A DNA stretch of 64,000 nucleotides from Brachycybe producta (Eukaryota > Arthropoda > Diplopoda > Playtdesmida > Andrognathidae), in assembly GCA_036925085.1 (NCBI GenBank), contig JAUPFP010000015.1, positions 2,007,001 to 2,071,000 of the forward strand, given 5' to 3'. The notes beneath the pieces are model-generated. The model was not told where the DNA came from and did no database searches. It saw only the letters and a list, made by a program, of their open reading frames with translations. The translations under genes were made by a program, and so were the position numbers. The first letter of the stretch is position 1. Every line of letters begins with the position of its first letter. Of the stretch, positions 28,611-42,381 are shown piece after piece.

Positions 28611-30149
28611 AAGATGATGCTAGGCATAGTGAATCAGTGGCCTGAGTGCATGGAACCTCTTTGCTTAATCGACCGCTGATCAAGCGCCAAATGAAACAAG
28701 CACCGTTGAATAGTTAGTTGAAAGTCACAGTGAATATAAGGTAAAGGTGATCTTCAGTTCATCTTCAACTTCTTTTTAAAAGATTGCAACTGAATCGCCT
28801 GTATTTCATCAAAATACATAATCCTGTTCAACATAACAGCATGCTCGAATTTTTTTAATAAGAAATCCACGCAGTTTCCCCCATTGGATTTGACACTGCA
28901 ACTCATGGCAATTTACTGCGATTTATTTTGCTGGTTTGGCGCGAAAACAACTTCCACTCAAATGGGTTAATTATGCTAAATAACAACATGAAAAACCATC
29001 ACTGCGAAAATACGGCCGTTCCAAAACATGTCATTTCCTAACAACACTGACCTATCATCATGGAACTACCAGTTGCTACTTTCATAGAAATAACTTGGCT
29101 TTCGGTTAGCAAAGTTAGCCAGGAAATGGGTCAACAGTTAGGCAAATCAATAGGTGACAAGATTGGACCCAACATTCCCTTTAGTTAGGTAACGCTTGGT
29201 GACGGTGTAGGGATATAATTCAACTAATTTATAGTTGAATTATTCATAGGATACAATGGAATTAAATTTTCAATATAGACTTGAAAGTACTTCTAATACT
29301 CTTGAGGTAGTTGATTTCTTTCATTGTATTCCAAAAAAAAATCACGAAAAAAAATACTCATATAGAAAAAAGACTGACCCATGAAAGATTACTTAGTACT
29401 GAGTAACTGCACCCCACAAAATGGGGAAATCTCTAAACAAAACTTGTAAGAAGCTTTTTAGAAGATCCTAAAGAAGCTACCATATCGAATTTTGTCTGGA
29501 AGGTAAAATGAAATCAACACAATAGGATGCTCATGTAATGCACATCTTTTACAGGGTCGAAACAACTTGAAGTTGTCACTGGTTCAATATTTTTGTTATA
29601 ACTGACTCGTTGACGGCTGACCACATGGAGAGAAAAAAAAAGGAGGGGGGTCGGATGGAGAGAGGGATGAGAAAGGGCACCTTCATGTCAATGGCCGAAC
29701 TGACAGTAGAAGAGAAGAAAAAAAACCAGACCCTCCACATAATGAAAAAAGCAGGCACTTTAGGGTTTATAAGGTTATAATGTTTACTAATCATGTAAAT
29801 TGAAAAAAAAAATGCGATCTACGATCCACAAATGGGAGAAATTGTCCTAACTCTTGTCAATATATTTCCTTATTCACATTTTTAGGACATATCGCAAATG
29901 ACATGGAAAAGTTACACAATTCATAAGATGCCCTCTAGTAACCACTAGTGGACAGTTGTGTCACTGTTCTGTTTTGAATGTTTGAATCTAAAGGTTGGTG
30001 TTCACCAAACGAGCGAGCAAAAGCAAACATTTGCAAGTGCTCGCCTTGAAATGCTCACTTTGCACCCTTGAAAAGTGGCCATCTGGACACAGTAGTGGTT
30101 TCAATATTAATAATGCTGTATTCAATTCTGGTTAAAGTTTGAACACAAT
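28611..30149. other. Non-coding stretch
   Basis: AT-rich with no supported gene or repeat copy. Confidence 0.5.
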
Positions 30150-30591
30150 AATGGCGCATTCACACTATAGGCTGGTTTACAAGCCGCTGGTTGCTGCTGG
30201 CTGTTAGCAGCAACAGCAAGCAGCGGCTGCTTTGGGTTCACACATGTCCAGTCACTGCTGGTATTAGCAGCGCAAGTCATCCAATCACCGTCTTGCAAAA
30301 ACACAAAATCTAACAACAACCAACCCAAGCAGTGAATTTCAACTACCCACTAGTGCCACTACTAACGACAAAGGGTTCACACTAGCTGGTAGCACACTGG
30401 TAGCAGCATGAAGGGAGTCACGTGACCAGCTGGTAGCTGCTAAAGTTGGACATGTTCAACTTCACCATCCACTGTTAAAATCACTAGCCTGCTGGAGAAA
30501 GCAGCTGCTGGTAGCAGTTCACACTATGCTGCTAGAGGGCTACAACCAGCAACCAGCAGCTGGTAAACCAGCCTAGTGTGAATGCTCCATT
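30150..30591. mobile_element. GCTGCTGG/CAGCAGC word-repeat foldback
   Basis: Left end AATGGCGCATTCACACTATAG GCTGGTTTAC and right end GTAAACCAGCCTAGTGTGAA TGCTCCATT are inverted copies. The interior is built from GCTGCTGG, AGCAGC and CTGGTAGC words in both orientations, including GGTTCACAC/GTTCACACT half-sites at several places. It directly abuts a second MITE at 30593. Confidence 0.75.
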
Positions 30592-30592
30592 A

Positions 30593-30791
30593 CAGTTGCC
30601 TCATCGTAAGATGACGTCATAAAAGTTGACAACACATTTAGGATTTCGTCATTTATTCTGATAAAATGGGGTGACAGCAAACATTCTGAACAGTTCAAAC
30701 AATGAGTGTCCTTGCATTTTTATCAGAAAAAATGACAATTTTTTGTCAACCAATATGAGATCACAAGCTTCATCTTACGGTGAGACAACTG
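30593..30791. mobile_element. Tc1/mariner-like MITE (TA target)
   Basis: TA flanks both ends (30591-30592, 30792-30793). TIR: CAGTTGCCTCATCGTAAGAT GA, and right end TCATCTTACGGTGAGACAACTG. CAGT-type termini and a TA duplication are usual for Tc1/mariner elements. No transposase; ~200 bp. Open frames here are incidental. Confidence 0.65.
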
Positions 30792-30793
30792 TA

Positions 30794-32965
30794 GTTAACT
30801 GCCACCAATGTCACCATCAAATCTCACAGTCGGCACATATGGAAATCAACTGAGATGAAAAAGGCCGAGAAGGATATCACACCATCAAAACCAGTTCATT
30901 ATTTTAATAACCAGTATATAGTTAGTTGACTTTTGTAATATATTTTTTATTTTGGAACACCTTGTATATAATATTAAAGCTTGTACTTAATGTAGCGAAA
31001 ATCTTTCATTTTTTTTTTTGCTGTTCCAAAAAAGAAAATTACTGTCTTTGTACCTTTATTTTTTTTTCTCTTCTCTTTCTTTCCAAACCCTCCCTAATTT
31101 CTCTTCACACGTTTAGGACCCATACACACATCTCATAACAATATCCACATGTTTATAACTACAAATAGGATATCTATATAGGGATAGTTGCTCGCTTTTT
31201 GAATCCCTCTTTTGTCACCACTCATAAACGCAAAAAAAAATAAAGAAAAGCTAGAAGAGAATAAAAAAAAAAAGACTATTGGGTGCAATTGTACTAAGGG
31301 AATAAGAGGTGATGATGGATGATGCAACAGTGATAGTTTGACCGCATTGTACTTCATATTACGATGACAGGTATACAGCTCTCGGCCGACTGATTTTCTT
31401 TAAACATTATATTATGGGGCCTAATACAAGGCATTCAAGAAAAAAAAAAGGAAAAAAAAAATTGACAAAAAAAAAACTGATAGGGCCTTTTCTTATATAT
31501 GGGACCTTCTTCTATAGTCAGTCTGTCTAACATGCTAACGAATCTTTCATAAAAAATACTAAACAAGGACACTTTTTCATTGTTATGCACTGATGTCTCT
31601 TCCAAGAGAGAAATAATAAAATAAACTCCCTCACAAAACAAAAAGGTGTTCTGTCTCTCTCTCTCAAAATTTCAACATTCACAAATAAATAAAATTCATC
31701 GTCAAAGGATGAGCCACACAGGTGATTGTCTGACTTTTTAGATTAGCAGATTAGTTTCTTAGTGATTTCAGCAATGAAATGACGAGAATGGACAGACATT
31801 CGGAAAAATGCAAACAAAGAATTAAAAAAATGTCACAATGAGTGCGACTGACAATATAAAATTGTAGGCCTAAATGAATTTAAATCATGACTAGTAGAAA
31901 TAATGAAATATCAGTTCAAATCTTGAAACTTATGACTGCACATTTGGTAGGCCTGTTTCTTTAGCCCATTATTACAATTATTTTAGAAATGTGAGAGACC
32001 TCCTCAATGAACTCAAGTAACAAAAAAATAAACGCAGAAAGTGAAAAAAAAAGTTTTCTTCTGTGAAATTTTCAAATTTGTATACAAGTGATTGAAATCA
32101 TGATTTTTTAGTGATTTAAATCAAACAACCCTGCCACTGCAATGGCGCCATCCAAAGGGCCAAAAGCAAAATAAATATCTATAAAGCCACCTTAAGAATC
32201 AACAATATATGATACACAAAAGAAAAAAAATATTTCATGGTTCTGATTATCTATAAATAAATATAACATACCTTGTATTAAAAAGTTATACAATGAAATA
32301 TTTCAATGAAAATTGCACAAGTTGTCTACTTGCTTTAAAAAATGTGCACGTCTATAATAAACTTTACAACACCTATTCTTACTAAAGAAGAATAAAGGTT
32401 TTTTTTTTGGGGGGGGGGGGGGGTAAAGGAGGGTAAGAGACCTGTCAAAATTATTATCAATCTTTTAAATTGATGATAGGTAACTCAAGATTTATTGTTA
32501 GTTATCCTAACCAATCAAATCGGAACAATATCTTGATATACAGTATTTTGTATTATCAAAAAAAAAAGGTTCCATTTGGAATATTTACACATGTACACAA
32601 ATATATTCATTTTAAATTTTAATTATTAAATTATAATATAAACATTAAAAGTACTAATAATATGAACTGTAAATTGTATACAGTACATATTTTTGTCAAT
32701 TCATAGAATTATATACTGAAATGATATGCTGAATTATATACTGAAGTTAATCAATGTTTTAAAACAAACCATTAATGCACATTTTTGCAAGATTTTACAA
32801 TTACAATAATAGGCCAACAGAAAATGAACAATTCACTAAACAAGTAAATGACTACTCAAAGTGGTTGTGTGTGGGTCGATAGGCCCGATACCAGTTCGTG
32901 ACAAGTTCACAGAAAAAAAAACAGCAGCATAGAATTTCAACAGAATTTTATCAAGAATAGTTAAC
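30794..32965. other. Non-coding stretch, A/T homopolymer-rich
   Basis: Many A8-A10 and T8-T10 runs at 31000-31470, then a G run at 32409. No gene seen. Confidence 0.5.
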
Positions 32966-33273
32966 AGGGCTCCAGAATTTTTATGCAATATCATGCAAAT
33001 GTTACTCAATCTGTGGCTCAAGTGCCAACTGTGAAGTAATCATCGTCATTAAAGCAACTGCAATTATATTTTTTCTAATCAAAAAGGCTGGTTAAAGGCT
33101 AGGTGTCTGGTTAGTATCAGTTGTCATCTAAGAGTTCTAGCCTCTAACCACTCTTTTTGATTAGAAAAAAAAGCATAATTACAGTTTTGTAATGATGGTG
33201 ATTACCTCACAATTGGCACTTAGGCCACAACTTCAGAAACATTTGCTTGATATTGCATAAAAATCCGAGCACT
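32966..33273. mobile_element. Foldback MITE, full copy
   Basis: Left arm runs from AGGGCTCCAGAATTTTTATG through GCAATATCATGCAAATGTT to TTTTCTAATCAAAAAGGCTG. The right arm is its imperfect reverse complement and ends TTGCATAAAAATCCGAGC. Arms are about 140 bp around a short AT/GC-mixed centre. A second copy begins at 63862. No clear target duplication seen. Confidence 0.75.
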
Positions 33274-35344
33274 AATAATTATGTCAATAAAGTCGACAAT
33301 AATAATATCACTAAAAATACTTTCAACTTTTGATTCAAGTTGTTTTCAAAACTCAAAAGTATCTTATACACTAGTCCTCCTATAGCAAAATTTCACGTAA
33401 AAGTTGAACGATTTAAGTAAAAACAGCCCAGCGCATCTCTTACAATTGAATATATTGAGAAAAAAATGTATGTTATTCAGAGAAATAGGGTGTAAAATAA
33501 ACAACAAAAGATTTTTACTTCCCCAAGATACGGTGCAAGTTATGTGACAACAAATAATAACAATAACATAGAACGGGGATTAGGTCAAACATTTGGTTAC
33601 AGATATGTCCGTTTTTTTTTCATTTTGGGGGGCTAAAACTTCTCCACAATTTGCAACCATTTTTATCCCTCAGAAAAGAAAAAAAAAACGATTTCTTTTC
33701 TTATTCCCACCATCCAACTATTGCATTTTTGCAAAAAAAAAAAAAAAGAAGATACATGTGGAGAGAGATAATCAAGCTTCGCATATTGGTGGGCCAGATA
33801 GGAGAAACTCAAGGTGGCAATGGCATAAACTAAATAATAGATTTAATTTAACTTTGGCCCTTGCATTTTTCCTTTAAAATAATAAAATGAAATTTCTGAA
33901 ATAAAATGAAATAATAATATTTCATTTTCAATTAATTTCAAGCGCCAATTCATCGTATAATAAAATAAAATAGTAGTTTTTAAAAAAAAAATTCAACACA
34001 AAATAAAATTAAAAATTAGAATAAAAAAATCCGATTTAAATTAAATTTCTTCATGTTTAAATTTTTAATTTTATTTCGCATGAATTTTAAATAAAAACTA
34101 TAATTAACATATTAATTATACTGTATTATAGGCCTACTATATTTATACTGTACATACGGTATAAACCACAAACACACATATATGCAGTAAAATAAAATTG
34201 TATTGCAAAATAAACCCCACAACTCGATGATTTAGAAACATATTATCGAGTCACAGCATGGAGGACGTGCACCTTTGAATTTCGAAGTACACAGTAAGAA
34301 TGTCGATTATCGGAACTAAAGTCGGACATGCATAGTTCACTGATAATCAAAAGGTCATATAATCGAACTCCCATTAAAAAAAGTGGAGAAAAGCAAGAAG
34401 AAGAAAAAACCAATTGCAAAGAAATTTTCTCATTTCCATAAGTAGTAATTCCATAAGAATTAGTAAAAAAAAACTGGTTCCAATAATCGTCAAGTCCACT
34501 TATACTGAAATCTAAAACTAAAAACGGTACAGTCTCTTGATCAAAATGTTGCACTTAATCGAAAATTTGGTGAGCAAAGCATGTATTTCCACCATGCAAA
34601 AAATATTCAGCCTGTGCCCATGCTCGCGAGCCACAGTCTGCTCAATTCTAAACAATATATTTTGTAAGCCTTACAAAAAAAAGGTGAAAGAGAATATTTG
34701 CATCGGCCCACATTGACAGATCTAGAAAAAAAACAAGACATTTTTCTAAAGAAAAAAAAAACTGACACTATAACTGTCATGATAAAAAAACACCTCACTT
34801 CAACACAATACAATGAATAAAGTGGTTTCTGATTTGCTTATTGTCATCTATCTATAGTTGAATTCAGCTAAATTTAATTCTCTTTTTCACCTCGCAAAAC
34901 GTTTACTTCACTTTAAAAAAAAAACGGCAGCCATGTTATCAAATTTCTTTTGATGTGTGTGTGTCCTCAAGAAGATCCCTTCTTTTTTTACATAATGGCC
35001 AAAAGAAATGAACATTGTTAAGAAAGGGAATAATTTTAAGGCAATCTTATTTGGAAACCTTCAGATTTTGACAGCAACTCGTTGCTTGTCAGCTTGACAA
35101 AAAAGCCATTTTGATTTAAAATGGCTGGTGAAAAAGTCAAATGGACCACAAGTAGAAATATAAAAAATAGGGATGCAACCATAGATATAAAATGGACATT
35201 TACAATTTTGGATATCCGACAGTTATTCAGGATATCCGATCAGATATTGATCAGATTTTCAATAAAAAGTGATTAATTGCAATTCGACAATTATTTTAAA
35301 ATGTACTGTGGTCAATTGCTAATGACTTCAAAGTAGTTATGCCT
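33274..35344. other. Non-coding stretch
   Basis: Very AT-rich at 33880-34200. The 103-codon - strand frame at 34243-34554 lacks splice or family support. Confidence 0.5.
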
Positions 35345-35458
35345 CGGATAATGAATTTTAATATCTGCGGATAACGGATAATCCGTTTCTTTCTTTCAGA
35401 CTATAACGGATATCCGTTCATTCGGATAATAAATTCGTATAAAAAAATCGAGCCCTGA
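35345..35458. mobile_element. Solo terminus of the 15851-17770 family
   Basis: GGATAATGAATTTTAATATC, GCGGATAACGGATAATCCG, CGGATATCCGTTCATTCGGA and ATCGAGCCCTGA occur in the same order as in the termini at 15851 and 17770. Degenerate GGATATCCG-like words continue to the left from about 35195. Confidence 0.6.
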
Positions 35459-35884
35459 AATATGTTTTGCACATATATATATATATATAGTTATCATTTT
35501 TTTTTTAAATTTTACACATTTATCAAAATACTTGTTTCGTATAATGTTGTACATGGTTAACCGTGGTCACCTAATTTAGTAATTTGCAGTATTTATTATA
35601 ATTTAACCTAACAAGCATAGGAAGTTTTCAAGTTAAAAGTGGAGGATTTCATGGGGTAAAAAAATTGATTGTTTTTATTCAGCGTTGAGAAGTACATTGC
35701 CAAAAGACAGAATAAAAATTGTCGCGTACATTCCCAACCTTCAAAAGTTACAAAAATTCAGAGTGGACCTAATTGGGGTGTTTTTTATACGTGCTCATAA
35801 CAATGCAACTTCGAAACCTCAAACTCAAAGCAATGCAATAAGGTGCAAGGCAGCAAGAGGGTACACACCGGACGTAAATAAGTA

Positions 35885-36178
35885 CCCCCTTAGCTGGGTA
35901 GGTATCCAGCCCACAGTTTCCTATTGGAACCCCCTGGGGAACGTCCCACACGGGACCGGGTCGGGCAAATGATGATGAAGATAAATGATGAAAGATGCGA
36001 CATACGAGTCGGAATTGGCAAAACGTGTTTTACGACTGGCTGCCCTGCCTGACGTCAACACTCCACAATAACTGAGAGATTTTGTAAGACAAAGACAACA
36101 ACCATGCCTCAACCAGGATTTGAAACCGGGTCCCCCAGTAACACAATCGGAGGTTCTCTCCGCTCAGTCGCCAAGGCA
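35885..36178 (-). mobile_element. tRNA-derived SINE, copy 1
   Basis: Read on the - strand from 36178: an A-box-like TGGCGACTGAGCGG and, about 45 nt on, a B-box-like GGTTTCAAATCC, then CATGGTTGTTGTCTTTGTCTT and GTCGTAAAACACGTTTTGCC. The same body follows a tRNA-like head in copy 2 at 51560-51806. The 3' boundary is uncertain; similarity weakens near 35885. Confidence 0.6.
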
Positions 36179-39100
36179 TCAGCAACATAAGCCTTCTTAC
36201 TGTATATCGATATCTTTGGTGGGGGGGGGGTAGGAAACAACATCATACCTATATGCAAAACACATGATTGAATGATTTGCCCAAAAATTTCAATCTAGTG
36301 GGGGAGAAAACGACACATTTTTATGGGGGAATCGTCCGACAATCATAAATAGGTGGGCCACGTACGCGTGTAGCTTGTGCCTTGACCAATTATATGGTTC
36401 CTCCTGCCTTTTAAGGTTAACAACATGTGATGGTACTGATGCATGACAGATGAAATATTGTTCAATCGTACAACACACACTTAAGTGTCAAAATAAGAAT
36501 AGCTTCCATAAACTGTGTCATCCAAACCTAAAAATGTGACTTCTAAACATTGACATGAAAAAAAAAGAAGAAAGACATTCAATCTTTTTGCACGGCAACA
36601 TAAAACACAAGTTGACAAATTTGCCATACTTAAAAAAACACAAAAAACAAAAACAAAAATGGCTGTTTAAAAACTGTAACATAAAAGAAAAAAGTTTGAA
36701 AAGAATGAGAATGAAAGTGCTCTTCTTCTTGGTCGCGTACATAATGAACACATTAAAAAAAAACAGCAGAAGCAGCAGCAGTTTATTTTCAGTACCAATT
36801 CTTCACCTTCGAAAACAGCTTTAAGCCATCACGACAACAAATTCCACCTTTTATGTTTTTTGGGAGTTTTGGCTTCTTCATTTTCAGTCCTCGGCCAAAA
36901 CACACATAAAACAAAACACGAAACATGTTCAAAAACAACAACTACAACAGTAGAATTCGAAAAGATAAAAAAAGAGAAAAACCTTTCAGAAGAAGAAAAA
37001 AAAATAACAACTTAAAAACATAATGAATGCCAAACACTAAGAAATATTGTACGGCACGTAAGAAAGAAAGAAAAGGATAGGTTTAGTTCCGGGGTGGAAG
37101 AATTTTTTTTTTTTAAAAATGAACAATAAAAGCCACAAAGCAGAAAAAAAAGTAGAAAAAACTTCGAGTCATTAGTTTCACTAAAGTAAAATTGTTGTCT
37201 TCATTAGTTGAGACACCAATTTAAACCATAACCAAATGAGAAATAACTCGAATGAAAGACATGTCAGTCTCAGTAAAAAAAAAAAATGTTTGAAAACCTC
37301 GAGATATACACTTTCGAAAGTCTAAAAATCATTTCCAAAACGAGCTCGACAGACTTCACAATTGCTAACTGCCCTAAAAGTCGCTGCGATATGAGAGCTG
37401 GATTCTTGATATGATTTCATTCTAACAATCTGCGAACCATATAGTTTAAGGGCTCAGGACCAACCATGCAAGAACGTTCCTTTAAAGTACTTCTTAAGTT
37501 CTTAAATCCCAATAATCTCAATTCCAGAGTAATGAAGTAAATCATTCTCACGCTAACAGTAAGAAACACCATGTTTTTGTTTTTACTTCAAGCAAGGAAA
37601 ACGAGCCACCACACAATACTAGTGGTACACATACCAAACTTTGGAAAACATCGATCTTAAACGGGGTAAATCGAGCCGCTCTCATAGGAGTGTTGCACAA
37701 AATTATTCAAACGAAAAATAGAAAATTCAACGTTGATGATTCAACGGATGTGTGTAGTACTTGGGCATGCCCACAACTAGATCAGCAGCCACTACAAGTA
37801 TAAAGCTTATCGTCGGTTAAGAAGTGATACCATATAACTGATATTTTTGGTGCTTTTGAGATTCTGACATAAAAAATATCATAAAAAAGAAGCGCATCGT
37901 TTGGAAAATCTCGCAAAATAAACAAAAATTTATTTTAAAAGATATTGACTGGTAGAGACATCTGGTAGAGGGTGTTCAAATCCATTTAATGCGATTTTGC
38001 GAATATTTAGAAAGAAAAAAAAATGTTTGTGGTGTCATGTACGTGTTATGGCTCAAAAAAGGGGCCAAATAATTTGATTAGCAAAAAATTGTGTAACACA
38101 ACTTTAAATTTGCATCATAACGTGTTTTGTTCCTCTTGTAAAATTTATATTTTGTTAGTTTACATGGTATCACTTCTTAAACGACGACACACTTTTTGCA
38201 ATAGGTTTCAACTGATCCCTGCACTAAGTCCCATTCCCACATTTGACTTGGTGCACAGGATTCCAACATACATTATTTAAGAAGTATTCCTAAATAAAGT
38301 TTTTGTTTTGGACAACAGTATTTGTTGACCGAAACAGAAAACACTGCAGCAAGTAAGTGCTCGCATCATGTGGAACTGGCCAAAAAAAATACTTCCAACA
38401 CAAACAACACACCATCAAATCAAATTCAGCATGCACCCACTGAATATTTTCAATAGGACCATATTTTCACAATAAGAAATTTGCCCAAAACAAACATGGC
38501 CACAAACGAGTCAACATGAAAATAGGGCCTCACAATAACAAAAGGTAGAGAAAAAGACACATACAAAAAAAAAATACCAAGAACAGAAATCTACAACATA
38601 AATTTCACACACCTGACTAAAAAAATTTTTTTTTTGTTCTGAACCCCAAACATGAAACACATTAGATGTATTATAACAACAATATGTGGGCAGTACACCT
38701 TATAAAAGGTAAAAGATACGAGACACAATAAGCATGTACAGTTGGGCAAACACAGGCTATAGTAACATTGCTTTTACGGTCATTCCACAACAGTGGTGCC
38801 GATAAAAAGGACCTGTTTGCCAAAATGTCATTTGTTGATACCATTTCGTAAAAATTATTTCTTTAGAAAGAGAAAGAGAGAGAAAAAAAGATCACATGTA
38901 ATGTTAAGAAATATATGATGGAAAGTGGATGGAAAGAAGTAAAGGGGGGGGGGGGGGGGTTCCAGTTGTAGCCTATCTTAACAACATGGGTGGCCAGTAC
39001 CAAAAACGACATCTTTTGTCCTTTCTAAAAGCTCTAGATAGAAACGGGTATATAGATGGAAGAAAAAAAGAGAGAGGGGGGGGGAGTTATATCACAAAGT

Positions 39101-41340
39101 AGACACAATTGATACCTGCTTTTTTTTCAGAAGGGAGATGAAGTAGCTACATAAGAAAAGAAAGGGGGGGGGGGGGGGGGGGTTGGTGACGTCACCCTAC
39201 CTTTTTTCAATCTTATTTCAACCGCAAAATTTATTCTTGTCATAAGAGCAACACGCGTTCAATGTATACCTAGCGATAATCGTTCCTCTTTGTGAGGATA
39301 TTTCAAAAAACGTCGCAACAAGTATGAATTTTTCTACATACATACATACATACATACATACCCTCGCGTAACCGTACATCTATACGTAAGAGTAGAAGAG
39401 AGATTTATAGTCATAAGTCTTGACACGGTCACTTTTACTTTGAAACAAACTAAAAAGAAAATCTTGCGTGTGTGTACTCAACAGTTTAATATTCCACACC
39501 CCAGAAATTTTCAATTTTAGTTGTTCTCTTTCTCTCTCTAGTCTGTGATTTATAAGAATATAAGTTGAAATTTGGTGCTAAAATAACAATTCAAATTCAA
39601 ATCCCGAAACCTATATTCATAATTTGAACAAAACTTTTAGGAGAAGAAAAAAAATTCAACACAAGAGTTACCGGTAATGCTACGAGTAAAGCTTATACTT
39701 GTATTATATTTAAATGACACGGATAAAAACTATTTGCAAATGTGATAAAAATCAAAACTTTTTTTAAAAAAAATTCCACACCTAAAAGAAACTTAACTGA
39801 CTGAAATCTGAAATGTACCCTAAATGTGAATTTTCAATACAAATTCCCAACGACTGTTCAGATTATATGTAGAAGAAGAAAAAAACCCAAATATCCTGAG
39901 AAAGGACCACGACGACAGTGTACCATGTTATACAAGGGTTCCCAAAATAAGTATCAATTTCAATGTACCATAAATTTTAGTCTGTTTTTTTACAAGCTTT
40001 AATTTAATCGACTGGTACTTTTTGGAATTCCGTTTTCTGTAAAGTTGTAAACTTGTCGCAGACCAGCAGCTAATTTCTCACGGACCAGTAACGGTTTGCA
40101 AACTCCACTTTGTATAGCACTGTACTAGAGTAGGCCTACCCTGAACACCTAATAACTGGCTGTTAGTAGAAGTAAATGTGCTTTTCCACCAGACCACCAT
40201 ATACTAAAGGAAACTAATGAGGGCCAAGAATGCCAGTGCAATACACTTTTAGACTAGATTAATGTACTTCAATAACCAAAACTCGATACATTGCTAGCAT
40301 CCACTTCCAATTCGCATCAACATGATTCATGAAACAGTTTGTATCTAGGACTGTTTTATGCTTATGAGGAACTAACACTACAGAACCAAACTGAAACCTG
40401 TTGCATCTCTTTATTCAAATAGTCACAAATAGCTACTTATAATACATTCAGATTTAGTAGACATATTTTTTCTTCCCTATGAGATATCAGAAAGCTTTTT
40501 ATTTGTTCAACTATTTCTGTTGAAATATTTTATAAGAGTTTGACACTAACTATTCTTTCAAAGACTTTTTCATAGAGATGAAGTATGAAAAGAAAATAGT
40601 GTAACTGCAGTACCACACTACCAACAACAACTTTCATAATCATGTGACCTCAAACAGAATGACTTGACAAATGAGCAGTAATATTAATAAATAACAAAAA
40701 AAAAAGGTTTTATCAAACAAAGATGGTACTGAGATGATGATGTAAGAAGAAGGGGGTGAAGAAGAAGAAGAAGAGAGAGAGAAGTTCACCCTCAAAATAT
40801 GTACACTAACACGATAGCACTTCCGCATGCTCATTCAAACCTATTGTACAAACATGTTATGAAGCAATTAACACAGATAACAAGAGAATAACCAAAAACG
40901 CTACAAGAAGCTCAAACAATAATTTCTTAAACTTTTGAGGACAGTTTTTTTTTCTACAAATTGAAATCCTTTTCAATTGTTATTAAAATAGAGAAAAGAA
41001 GATGATGATGGATACGACCATCATAGTAATCATCAATTCATCCTCCATTCCTATTTCTTCTAACAATTGATACTTCAAATTAGGAAATGCTTTCAAAATA
41101 AAAAGTCATTGAAAAGAGTATTAGAACAGATCAGGTCGGCTTCAGCCAAAATCGAAACTCGAGATGCTATGAAAAATATTCGCGTATTTTCCTTTCAACT
41201 TTTAGGAGAACGACACCTTGCCCAAATGCCTTCCAATACCCTCCAATGTCGATCATTGGACGCTCCACATCCGACATCTGTCTCACTACAAAAGCATCCA
41301 AAACAACCTATTACCAGTGTGACAAACTTAACACAGAACA
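36179..41340. other. Long non-coding stretch
   Basis: A-rich, with poly-G runs at 38945 and 39163 and (CATA)n at 39339. No splice-bounded exon of useful length was recognised on either strand. It would be intronic if the weak exon at 14.6 kb belongs to the 44-53 kb gene. Confidence 0.45.
39163..39182. repeat. Poly-G run
   Basis: Twenty G residues. Similar G or C runs occur at 38945-38959, 32409-32422, 36222-36231, 55399-55410 and 10803-10816. Such tracts are common sources of assembly error. Confidence 0.9.
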
Positions 41341-41472
41341 TATAAGTGCATAGAGCATGTAGAAATAGCGACACAATTAAAAGTTTGCATAAAAAAAACG
41401 GAAGGCGAGTCAGAATTGAAGAGTGTCAGTACATTTCTATGGGAGGGCTAGTGGCTCCATCTAATGCTGCAG
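41341..41472 (+). repeat. Dispersed ~135-bp repeat, copy 1
   Basis: Blocks AGAAATAG, AATTAAAAGTTTG, AAGGCGAGTCAGAATTG, GAGAGTGTCAGTACATTTCT-like and GGGCTAGTGGCTCCATCTAA occur in the same order, inverted, at 48219-48360. The distal end carries an AGATGG-type motif. Confidence 0.6.
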
Positions 41473-41632
41473 GGACAAAATGAATGATCTACTTGCATTC
41501 TTAAATCTAAAAAAAAAACAATACACTTTTTCATATAGAAAATCCCTTGTAAATGAATTCCAAATTTTCAATGTCACACGACAGCAGTGATTTTAACAAT
41601 GATAAAACCGCGAATTTAAACCTATTTTCAAA

Positions 41633-41773
41633 AAAGGCAATTAGAAAACGGGATGAACAGAAGTTGGCTCCGCCCTTTTCAACGCCGAACCACACAACAA
41701 ACCAATTAGATGTTGCAGTTCGTCATAAAAAGGGCAGCGCCAACTTCTGTTCATCCCGTTTTCTAATTGCCTA
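41633..41773. mobile_element. MITE with 9-10-bp target duplication (GGGCGGAGCC family, copy B)
   Basis: TATTTTCAAA flanks it at 41623-41632 and 41774-41783. Arms: GGCAATTAGAAAACGGGATG and its complement, then AACAGAAGTTGGCTCCGCCC. The core TCATAAAAAGGGCAGCGCCA resembles copy A. The centre is shorter than in copy A. Confidence 0.8.
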
Positions 41774-42381
41774 TATTTTCAAATGGAAGCCCTAACGAAT
41801 ATATTTTAATGATCAAACTAAACTTTTTTTTTTGCAGATTGTCGAATATTTATAATTAATTACTAGATGGCGTTGTGATAAACAAATTTAAAGAAGAAGA
41901 AAAAAACCAGACAAAACAAATCGACTTAACCCACTTTCTTCAGTATCCAATGAAAAACAAAAAAAAACCTGATCGAGATGACAATAACTTTTTTTTACAC
42001 CAAACATTTTTTTTCCCAAGTATGACGTACTCAACTACTCAATAATAACAAAATAAAAAAAATTCTATTAATTGCATCACAATTTTTTTAAAAGACCTTC
42101 AGATAAAAATTACAATAACAATATAACAATAGAAACGCATTCAAGACACACACAAAATAGAAAATATAATGGTGTTCTTTCTATTCTTGCAAATAAAGGC
42201 AAGCAAGAAAAATTCAAGAGCCACAAATTCACAAACAAAAAAATCCAAGTTACTGTAGTTAGTGAGGAAAACTTTTTTTTTTTTAGCTTAGCATTGCCAT
42301 CATTGCATCAATGGTTGTAGCTAATGCTAAACTCATACATTATATTATTGATAAGAAGTTTCATGTATTATAAAATCTAGA

